Origin: JAYSFC01 sp041913505
Lineage (GTDB): Bacteria > Pseudomonadota > Gammaproteobacteria > Burkholderiales > Burkholderiaceae_C
Direction: 5' to 3'
Assembly (NCBI GenBank): GCA_041913505.1
Contig: JAYSFC010000040.1
Location: 1 to 28,814 of the forward strand
Length of the DNA: 28,814 bases
Shown: positions 23,508 through 28,814 of the stretch, one piece after another
Position numbering within the stretch: the first letter of the stretch is position 1
Layout of the letters: every line of letters begins with the position of its first letter
Notes under the pieces: generated by a model
The model's input: the letters and a program-made list of their open reading frames with translations, nothing else
Database searches by the model: none
What the model was told of the DNA's origin: nothing
Translations under genes and position numbers: made by a program

Positions 23508-23978
23508 CTACTTGCCGGCGGCCTTTTGGGGGTCGTCGGCGGCATCCACGTAGGTCAGGTCAAACGGCCCCTCGCCGTGGATCTGCACCACGGTCGCCGT
23601 CTTGGCCATGGCGAAGTGGTTGGTTTTGCCGGGAATGGAGCCGAAGGCGCCGGGCTTCATAGCCTTCATGCCTTTTGCATCGAACTTGTCACCCATGCCA
23701 ATCATGAGGGTGCCGGAAATCACGGTTGCATTTTCGGTCTGCGAGTGGGAATGGGCAGCGATCTTGTAGCCCGCCGGCAGGGAGAGGCGGAACACAAACG
23801 GGCCAGGTTTTGACGGGTCGCCCTGCAGCACGGCCAGTTTGGCGCCCTTGGGCAGCACGGGCGGCGCATCGCCCCACTGCAGTCCCTCGCCGCCATGCAC
23901 CGCCCAGGCCGGGGCGCTGAAGGACAGCACCGCCGCAGTCACGCAATACCCCAGAAAGTGAGAAGCCAATCGGGTCAT
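23508..23978 (-). CDS. Periplasmic cupin-domain protein
   Basis: A 156-residue exported single-domain cupin. The ATG at 23978 follows GAGGAGATCGTT and gives a good signal peptide (MTRLASHFLGYCVTAAVLSF, then SAPAWA-VHG). The cupin metal motifs are AAHSHSQTENATVISGTLMIG (His, His and Glu of motif 1) and, later, FGSIPGKTNHFAMAKTATVVQIHGEGPF (motif 2 His). It probably binds one metal ion; whether it is an enzyme or a small-molecule binder cannot be told. It converges on catR with a 117-base gap and is not part of the benzoate operon. Confidence 0.82.
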   Translation of the reverse strand: MTRLASHFLGYCVTAAVLSFSAPAWAVHGGEGLQWGDAPPVLPKGAKLAVLQGDPSKPGPFVFRLSLPAGYKIAAHSHSQTENATVISGTLMIGMGDKFDAKGMKAMKPGAFGSIPGKTNHFAMAKTATVVQIHGEGPFDLTYVDAADDPQKAAGK

Positions 23979-24525
23979 AACGATCTCCTCATTCGGTTTC
24001 GCGGCGGCTTGGATCCGTCCTGCGGCGCGCCGCGCCCAGCCGTGGGACGGTAGCACTTTTGCATGCGTCAATTCGCGATTCTTGTCCATTGGCGGGAGCA
24101 TGACAACCTCGGCGGCATGAACGCCCGAGGCGGACCGTGGATCGGAAGGGGCAGGCCGTCCAGGCTACATTTCACACTCCCCCGAAGAAAACGCGCAGCG
24201 GATCGCCCGCCCCCTCCCCCATGACACCGCAAGATCTGATCGAACATGCCACAGCGCTCGCTTACCGGCTGGCGGGGTACGCGCTGCTGAACTGGGCAGA
24301 CGACGCAGCCATTCTTGCCATGATGTTCTCGTAGCCTGCCGGAGTTGACGCGGTCAGGGCCACCACCTCAGGCGTGGGGCGCAGCGATGTCGATACCTCG
24401 GTCCGGGTTGCATTGCCGCGCAATCGCTACCAATTAAATAGCAAACAACCTCGTAGCGAAAAGCACATCCCGGGTTTTTTGCCGAACTTCTGGCGCTAGC
24501 CTCCCCCGTTCCGTACCATTGGCCC
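23979..24525. other. Intergenic region without a supported gene
   Basis: These 547 bases lie between the divergent cupin and aldehyde dehydrogenase genes. Only short frames exist, the best being a 37-codon one from ATG 24221 with no homology I recognise. Around 24428-24480 it becomes A/T-rich (CCAATTAAATAGCAAACAA) and may hold the promoter of the dehydrogenase. I see no RNA gene or clear repeat. Confidence 0.5.
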
Positions 24526-25959
24526 ATGCAGTACCACTACATCGCCAATGCCTCCGTGCCCTCCCCGTCCGGCCGCACCATCGCGGTGATCGATCCGTCC
24601 GATGGCCAGCCTTTCGACGAGATCCAGCGCGGCACGGCCGAGGATATTGACGCGGCCGTGCACGCGGCGCGCCAGTGCCACCAGACCGTGTGGCACAAGG
24701 CGAGCGCGGCCGACCGGGGGCGCCTGCTCATGCGCCTGTCGGCCAAGGTGCTCGAACATGCCGACGAACTCACGGCCCTGGAGCAGCGCGACTGCGGCAA
24801 GCCCACCAAGCAGGCCCGCGCAGACACGCTCGCGCTGGCGCGCTACTTCGAGTTCTATGCGGGCGCCTGCGACAAGCTGCACGGCGAGACCATCCCCTAC
24901 CAGGACGGCTACAGCGTGTTCACGTGGCGCGAGCCGCATGGCGTGACAGGGCACATCGTGCCGTGGAACTACCCCATGCAGATCTTCGGGCGCAGCGTGG
25001 GCGGCGCACTGGCCGCAGGCAACTGCTGCGTGGTCAAGCCCTCTGAGGACGCCTGTCTCTCGCTGCTGCGCGTGGCCCAGCTCGCGGCCGAGGCGGGCTT
25101 TCCGGCGGGGGCCATCAACATCGTCACGGGCTACGGCCACGAGGTGGGCGACGCGCTCGCGCGCCACCCAGGCATCGACCACATCAGCTTCACGGGCAGC
25201 CCCACGGTGGGCACGCTCATCCAGCAGGTGGCGGCCGAGCGGCACTGCCCCGTCACGCTCGAACTCGGCGGCAAGAGCCCGCAGATCGTCTTTGCCGACG
25301 CCGACCTCGACGCGGCCGTGCCCGTCATCGTCAATGCCATCGTGCAGAACGCGGGCCAGACCTGCTCGGCCGGCTCGCGCGTACTGGTCGACTCGCTGAT
25401 CTACGAGCCCCTGCTGGAGCGCCTGGGCCGCGCCATCGAGCAGCTGCGCGTGGGCCCCGCCGCCCTGGATCTCGACGTGGGCCCGCTGATCCGCCAAAGC
25501 CAGCAGCAGCGCGTCTGGGATTTCCTGTCAGACGCCCAGGTGGCGGGCATTCCCATGGTGGCGCAGGGCCAGATCGTCCAGGAAGCGCCCGAGGGCGGCT
25601 TCTACCAGGCCCCCACGCTGCTGCGCGACGTGCCCGTGCAGCACCGCCTGGCGCAAGAGGAGGTGTTCGGCCCCGTGCTCTCGGCCATGGCCTTCCAGGA
25701 CGAGGACCACGCCGTGGAACTGGCCAACGCCACGCGCTTCGGCCTCGTTGCGGGCGTCTGGACGCGCGACGGCGCACGCCAGTTCCGCATGGCCCGCCGC
25801 GTGGCCAGCGGCCAGGTGTTCATCAACAACTACGGCGCGGGCGGCGGCGTGGAGCTGCCGTTCGGCGGTGTCAAGTCGAGCGGCTACGGGCGCGAGAAGG
25901 GCTTCGAGGCGCTGTATGGCTTTACCACGCTCAAGACCGTGGCCGTGCGCCACGGATAA
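24526..25959 (+). CDS. NAD(P)-dependent aldehyde dehydrogenase
   Basis: A 477-residue member of the aldehyde dehydrogenase superfamily, oxidising an aldehyde to the acid. Catalytic residues are Glu246 in LELGGKSPQ and the nucleophile Cys280 in NAGQTCSAGSR. Other landmarks are VPWNYPMQI (Asn for the oxyanion hole), FTGSPTVG (cofactor loop), EEVFGPVLS and the C-terminal PFGGVKSSGYGREKG. The wording is close to the betaine-aldehyde / gamma-aminobutyraldehyde group, but the substrate cannot be assigned. It is not in the benzoate operon; oxidation of benzaldehyde would fit the neighbourhood but is speculation. Confidence 0.9.
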   Translation: MQYHYIANASVPSPSGRTIAVIDPSDGQPFDEIQRGTAEDIDAAVHAARQCHQTVWHKASAADRGRLLMRLSAKVLEHADELTALEQRDCGKPTKQARADTLALARYFEFYAGACDKLHGETIPYQDGYSVFTWREPHGVTGHIVPWNYPMQIFGRSVGGALAAGNCCVVKPSEDACLSLLRVAQLAAEAGFPAGAINIVTGYGHEVGDALARHPGIDHISFTGSPTVGTLIQQVAAERHCPVTLELGGKSPQIVFADADLDAAVPVIVNAIVQNAGQTCSAGSRVLVDSLIYEPLLERLGRAIEQLRVGPAALDLDVGPLIRQSQQQRVWDFLSDAQVAGIPMVAQGQIVQEAPEGGFYQAPTLLRDVPVQHRLAQEEVFGPVLSAMAFQDEDHAVELANATRFGLVAGVWTRDGARQFRMARRVASGQVFINNYGAGGGVELPFGGVKSSGYGREKGFEALYGFTTLKTVAVRHG

Positions 25960-25966
25960 TCCCCCG

Positions 25967-25996
25967 GCGGGCCAGGGCACCACGGTGCCGGCCCGC
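25967..25996 (+). terminator. Strong hairpin/terminator after the aldehyde dehydrogenase
   Basis: GCGGGCC (25967-25973) and GGCACC (25976-25981) pair with GGTGCC (25984-25989) and GGCCCGC (25990-25996), leaving a 2-base bulge and a 2-base loop. The stem starts 8 bases past the stop codon and is followed by TTCGCTTCTTTG, a loosely T-rich tail. Confidence 0.6.
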
Positions 25997-26041
25997 TTCG
26001 CTTCTTTGCCCCCCGCTTCCCGGTTTCACGCGTTTTTTCCC

Positions 26042-26605
26042 ATGCCCCTGTCCTCCCCCGCTCCCCGCACCGCCAGACATGTCCGCCTCGTCACCTACCA
26101 GGGCTTCGAACGCGAGGACGGACTATGGGACATCGAGGGCGAGCTGCACGACAGCAAGACCCATGACCTGCCCTCGCTGCGCAACCCCGACCAAGTGCGC
26201 CGCGCGGGCCAACCCGTGCACCACATGTGGCTGCGCGTGACAGTCGACCACCACCTGGTCGTGCACGCCATCGAGTCCGCCATGGACGCCCACCCCCTGG
26301 GCGGCTGCACCGAGGCCCAGCGCGCCCTGCAGGCCATGGTGGGCTGCAGCATGGCGCGCGGCTGGCGCCAGGCCATCCAGACCCATCTGGGCGGCGTGGC
26401 CAGCTGCACCCACCTGCGCGAGTTGCTGTTCAACCTGGCCACGGCCACGTTCCAGACCGTCCATGCCGCGTTCAAGAGCGAGGGCGACGAACCGCCGCGC
26501 CACCTGGGCCAGTGCACGGGCTGGGACTTCAACGGCGATGGCGTGAAGGAGCACTATCCACAGTTCCATGGCCGTGCGCCGCTGGCGCCCAAAGCGGCGG
26601 CTTGA
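26042..26605 (+). CDS. DUF2889 domain-containing protein
   Basis: A 187-residue protein of the uncharacterised DUF2889 family, common in beta- and gammaproteobacteria. Typical wording is seen: R-x-V-x-x-x-GFEREDGLWDIEGELHDSKTHD at the start, HHMWLRVTVDHHLVVHAIESAMDAHP in the middle and GCTHLRELLFNLAT-like text (here ASCTHLRELLFNLATATFQTV). The acidic and His residues (DVEG-like, HHMW, DHH) hint at a metal site, but no activity is established for the family. The start is the ATG at 26042, 82 bases after the dehydrogenase stop and beyond its hairpin, so it may have its own promoter. There is no signal peptide. Confidence 0.8.
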   Translation: MPLSSPAPRTARHVRLVTYQGFEREDGLWDIEGELHDSKTHDLPSLRNPDQVRRAGQPVHHMWLRVTVDHHLVVHAIESAMDAHPLGGCTEAQRALQAMVGCSMARGWRQAIQTHLGGVASCTHLRELLFNLATATFQTVHAAFKSEGDEPPRHLGQCTGWDFNGDGVKEHYPQFHGRAPLAPKAAA

Positions 26606-26688
26606 GCAAACCACCAGCTCCTGAAAACATAGCTTACATTGCAGAATACACCTGCACTGCAAGCCGTTTGCAGGCCTAACCGGGCTCC

Positions 26689-27522
26689 TCAGGCAGCGGC
26701 GGCCGTGGCCGCCGCCTCGTATTTCACGACCAGGCTGTCCGTGATCTCCAGCATGCGCTCGCTGGCCATGGCCACATTGCGCACACCACGCGCGTCGGGC
26801 GTGCGCGCCAGGGCCGCCTCGTAGAAAACCCACTGCGCCTCGCCCGCCTGCAGATCAGCGCGAATGGCATCGGTGTTGGCCGGCGCCTGGGCCAGCAGGG
26901 TGAGCGCGCGGCGAAACTCCTGCGCATCCTGCTTGCGCTGCTCCTGCGCCGGCGCATCGTCCAGGCCCGCCGCCGTCAGGCAATAGTTCTTGGCCAGGCG
27001 CTGCGAGAGCATGCGCTGGCGCCCGGCCAGGTTCACCAGCTTGTCGCCCGCCGAGGAAGACTGCCGCTCCAGGGCCTCGGTCAGCTGGTCCGCCGCGGCC
27101 AGCACCTGGTTGGAATGCCGGGACGCCTCCGCCACCCCATCGCGGCTGGGGGTGTGCGTCAACACGGCGTCGAAGGCGTCGAAGCTGCGGTGCAGCGGGG
27201 GCAGCAGCGCGGCCACGTCGGCATTCCAGCCGCCGCGGTCCAGCTCCTCAAAACCCGCGGCTGCCAGCTTGCGCGATGCGCCCAGCGCCGCCAGCGCCCC
27301 CTTGGTCTCCACATCCAGCAGCAGCAGCGAGTAGGCCTTGGCCATGCGCTGCGACAGCGCCCGGAAACGCGCGGCGCGGTTGATGGCGACCGCCAGCGGC
27401 GCCCGGGGCGCTGCCCAGGCAGAGCCGCCCAGGACCCACCCGCCGAACGCGGCGGTGCCAAGGGCCAGGAAGGAGCGCCGCCGCGCGATGGCACGCGGCA
27501 GCAATGCGTTGGACAGGGGCAT
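26689..27522 (-). CDS. Exported protein with two PilJ/NarX-type sensor segments, Tat-like signal
   Basis: A 277-residue stand-alone sensor-domain protein without kinase, HAMP or methyl-accepting parts. The N-terminus has a twin-arginine-like signal (ARRRSFLALG, hydrophobic run, SAWA). Two segments match the N-terminal domain of type IV pili chemotaxis transducers (PilJ_N), which resembles the nitrate-sensing domain of NarX: INRAARFRALSQRMAKAYSL and LVNLAGRQRMLSQRLAKNYCL. The rest is helical. It may bind a small anion such as nitrate in the periplasm. The ATG at 27522 follows GGGAGACCCTTGC. A paralogue lies just upstream and moaA faces it, which supports a link with anaerobic respiration. The function is inferred. 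Confidence 0.78.
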   Translation of the reverse strand: MPLSNALLPRAIARRRSFLALGTAAFGGWVLGGSAWAAPRAPLAVAINRAARFRALSQRMAKAYSLLLLDVETKGALAALGASRKLAAAGFEELDRGGWNADVAALLPPLHRSFDAFDAVLTHTPSRDGVAEASRHSNQVLAAADQLTEALERQSSSAGDKLVNLAGRQRMLSQRLAKNYCLTAAGLDDAPAQEQRKQDAQEFRRALTLLAQAPANTDAIRADLQAGEAQWVFYEAALARTPDARGVRNVAMASERMLEITDSLVVKYEAAATAAAA

Positions 27523-27590
27523 GCAAGGGTCTCCCGTTCTTTCTTGGAATTCAGGTGCGGCCGCAGCCCGCCTCACGCGGGGCGCCACGG

Positions 27591-27646
27591 CCGGGTTGCC
27601 GGGTTGCCGGGTTGCCGGGTTGCCGGGTTGCCGGGTTGCCGGGTTG
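27591..27646 (+). repeat. 8-bp tandem repeat, seven perfect copies
   Basis: CCGGGTTG is repeated seven times head to tail without error (56 bases), followed by a broken copy CCAGGTCA. It fills the gap between the two PilJ-type genes, about 69 bases before the start of the downstream one and 6 bases past the stop of the upstream one. Such perfect short repeats are prone to slippage. Confidence 0.97.
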
Positions 27647-27651
27647 CCAGG

Positions 27652-28494
27652 TCAGCCCAGCACGTCCTGCAGGGCCACCTCGTACAGCGAGGTCAGGCTG
27701 TCCATGACCTCCAGGATGCGCTCGCTGGTGGTGGCCACGGCGTCCAGGCCGCGCCCGTCGGGCTGGCGCTTGAGGGCAGCGTCGAAGAACAGCCATTGAG
27801 CCTGGCCCAGCTCCAGCGCCGAACGGATGGCCGGCGTGGAAATGGGGGCCTTGTTCAGCTGCGCCAGGGCGCGCTGGAACTCATCCACGTCGCCCGCCAT
27901 CTGCTCGCGCACCGCGCGGCTGTCCAGGCCCGCGGCCACGAGTTCGTAGTTCTTGGCCAGGCGTTGCGAGAGCATGCGCTGGCGGCCGGCGATGTTCACC
28001 AGGCGCGCGGTGGGCGCCTGGGCCAGGCGCTCCAGGGCCTCGGTGGTGGTGTTGGCCAGGGCGAGCATCTGGTCGGCCTGGGCCGAAACGGCCTGAAAAC
28101 CCTCCTTGGAGGGCGCCTGCGCCACCAATGCATCCAGGCGCTCCGCGCTGCGGCGCACGTCCGCCAGCATGCGCGCCACTTCTGGCGGCCAGCTCTGGCG
28201 TTCCATGTCCTCGAATCCCGACCGCACCTGGCGGTGCGTGTGCTCCAGCACCTCGCGGGCACGGGCGGGCACGACGTTCAGCTGGAGCTGACCATAGGCC
28301 TTGGCCATGCGCTGCGAGAGCGCCCGAAAACGGGCAGTGCGGTTGATGGCCGTCGCCAGCGCCATGCGCGCCTGGGCCGACAGGGGCAGCGCCGACATGA
28401 GCACCACCGAGGCCAACGTGCGCACTGCCGTGCGGCGGCTGCGGCGGCAGGTGGAGGAAGGAAGGGAGGGATGGAAGCATTGCATGGCGCCCAT
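27652..28494 (-). CDS. Exported protein with two PilJ/NarX-type sensor segments, paralogue
   Basis: A 280-residue paralogue of the downstream gene, sharing both sensor segments: INRTARFRALSQRMAKAYGQL and LVNIAGRQRMLSQRLAKNYEL, with a similar helical C-terminal half (QWLFFDAALKR against QWVFYEAALAR). The N-terminus has Arg pairs (CRRSRRTAVRTLASVVLMSA) and a cleavage-like SAQA, so it should be exported; Sec or Tat cannot be decided. ATGs at 28494 and 28485 are equally possible starts, and neither has a strong RBS. The intergenic region to moaA carries an FNR box that could serve both directions. Confidence 0.75.
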   Translation of the reverse strand: MGAMQCFHPSLPSSTCRRSRRTAVRTLASVVLMSALPLSAQARMALATAINRTARFRALSQRMAKAYGQLQLNVVPARAREVLEHTHRQVRSGFEDMERQSWPPEVARMLADVRRSAERLDALVAQAPSKEGFQAVSAQADQMLALANTTTEALERLAQAPTARLVNIAGRQRMLSQRLAKNYELVAAGLDSRAVREQMAGDVDEFQRALAQLNKAPISTPAIRSALELGQAQWLFFDAALKRQPDGRGLDAVATTSERILEVMDSLTSLYEVALQDVLG

Positions 28495-28573
28495 TCTGAG
28501 AGCGCGCGCGCCACCGCCCACTGACCGCCATCAATGCCTGCGCTTTCCGTGGCGCGGAGCACGCACCGCACTC

Positions 28574-28587
28574 TTGATGCGCATCAA
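28574..28587. promoter_or_regulatory. Perfect FNR/ANR binding site upstream of moaA
   Basis: TTGATGCGCATCAA matches the FNR/ANR/DNR consensus TTGAT-N4-ATCAA exactly and is fully palindromic. Its centre is 60 bases before the moaA ATG. A class II layout (centre at -41.5) would put the -10 near 28611-28617, where CTACAAG is found. This suggests activation of moaA when oxygen is low. The paralogue gene on the other strand starts 86 bases from the centre. Confidence 0.8.
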
Positions 28588-28639
28588 ATTTCCACACCCC
28601 ACCGATACCCCTACAAGGCCCATGCGGCACAATTCCGGC

Positions 28640-28814
28640 ATGGCTGAACGTGTCATTCCCCTCGTGGACCAGCGCGCCCAGGCGCTCGCTCCCGCCGTGC
28701 CGCAGGGCTTGGTGGCCGCCCCCACCGGGCATCTGGCCGACACCCTGGCGCGGCCGCTACGCGACCTGCGCATCAGCGTGACCGACCGCTGCAACTTCCG
28801 CTGCAGCTACTGCA
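28640..28814 (+). CDS. moaA: GTP 3',8-cyclase MoaA, 5' part (runs off the window)
   Basis: The first 58 codons of a radical SAM enzyme that starts molybdenum cofactor synthesis by converting GTP to the cyclic dehydro-GTP intermediate. After an N-terminal extension of about 37 residues comes LRDLRISVTDRCNFRCSYC, with Cys51, Cys55 and Cys58 forming the C-x3-C-x2-C site for the SAM-binding 4Fe-4S cluster; this wording is specific to MoaA. The window ends right after the third Cys. The start ATG at 28640 is preceded by AATTCCGGC, a weak RBS. An FNR site upstream ties it to anaerobic molybdoenzymes such as nitrate reductase. Confidence 0.92.
   Translation, partial: MAERVIPLVDQRAQALAPAVPQGLVAAPTGHLADTLARPLRDLRISVTDRCNFRCSYC

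Noticed and set aside
24137..24334. 65-codon frame in the cupin/aldehyde dehydrogenase gap
   Set aside because: No recognisable pattern; a 37-codon start inside is also unsupported. Kept as an empty intergenic region.
27591..27646. CRISPR array
   Set aside because: The units are 8 bp with no spacers and no cas genes nearby; it is a simple tandem repeat.
27504..27707. Peptide of repeating GLPGCRVA units across the 8-bp repeat
   Set aside because: Artefact of translating CCGGGTTG repeats; it crosses a gap between two real minus-strand genes.

Overview
The window is GC-rich, densely coded DNA of betaproteobacterial type. Its gene content (RhlE with an RGG tail, a Bug-family receptor inside a catabolic operon, a YfcG-type GST, DUF2889) suggests Burkholderiales, most likely a Comamonadaceae organism close to Acidovorax. 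This placement is inferred from gene content; no ribosomal marker is present.

Layout. (1) 1-4902, plus strand: chromosomal genes, namely the 3' part of an RhlE-type RNA helicase, an endonuclease/exonuclease/phosphatase-fold protein, an M14 zinc carboxypeptidase lipoprotein and a YfcG-like GST. (2) 5064-5140: tRNA-Arg(UCU), with its terminator just downstream. (3) About 5141-12310: a compact integrative element, entirely on the plus strand: tyrosine integrase, hypothetical protein, AlpA regulator, HTH protein, TOPRIM/P-loop primase-helicase, Cys-motif protein, two overprinted small proteins and a secreted cargo protein. It has no capsid, tail, portal, terminase or lysis genes, so it looks like a phage satellite or a small integrative island rather than a complete prophage. 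Copies of a TGACGGTA motif lie at both ends and are probably integrase arm sites. (4) 12384-22277, minus strand: a ten-gene benzoate operon in the order catB-catA-benA-benB-benC-benD-MFS transporter-catC-Bug receptor-benE, divergent from the LysR regulator catR (22422-23390, plus). It encodes uptake of benzoate, dihydroxylation and dehydrogenation to catechol, ortho cleavage to cis,cis-muconate, lactonisation and isomerisation to 3-oxoadipate enol-lactone. The next enzyme (enol-lactone hydrolase) and the thiolase steps are not in the window. (5) 23508-26605: a periplasmic cupin, a 547-base stretch with no supported gene, an aldehyde dehydrogenase and a DUF2889 protein. (6) 26689-28494, minus strand: two tandem paralogues carrying duplicated PilJ/NarX-type sensor segments with export signals, separated by seven perfect copies of an 8-bp repeat. 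(7) 28640-end, plus strand: the start of moaA, behind a perfect FNR/ANR box (TTGAT-N4-ATCAA).

How the parts relate. The benzoate operon is a self-contained catabolic unit under a divergent LysR regulator whose intergenic region carries an ATAC-N7-ATAT site. The far end of the window points to anaerobic (nitrate) respiration: an oxygen-responsive FNR site precedes molybdenum cofactor synthesis and faces the two NarX/PilJ-like proteins. The mobile element sits between the tRNA gene and the tail of the benzoate operon and appears not to interrupt any coding sequence.
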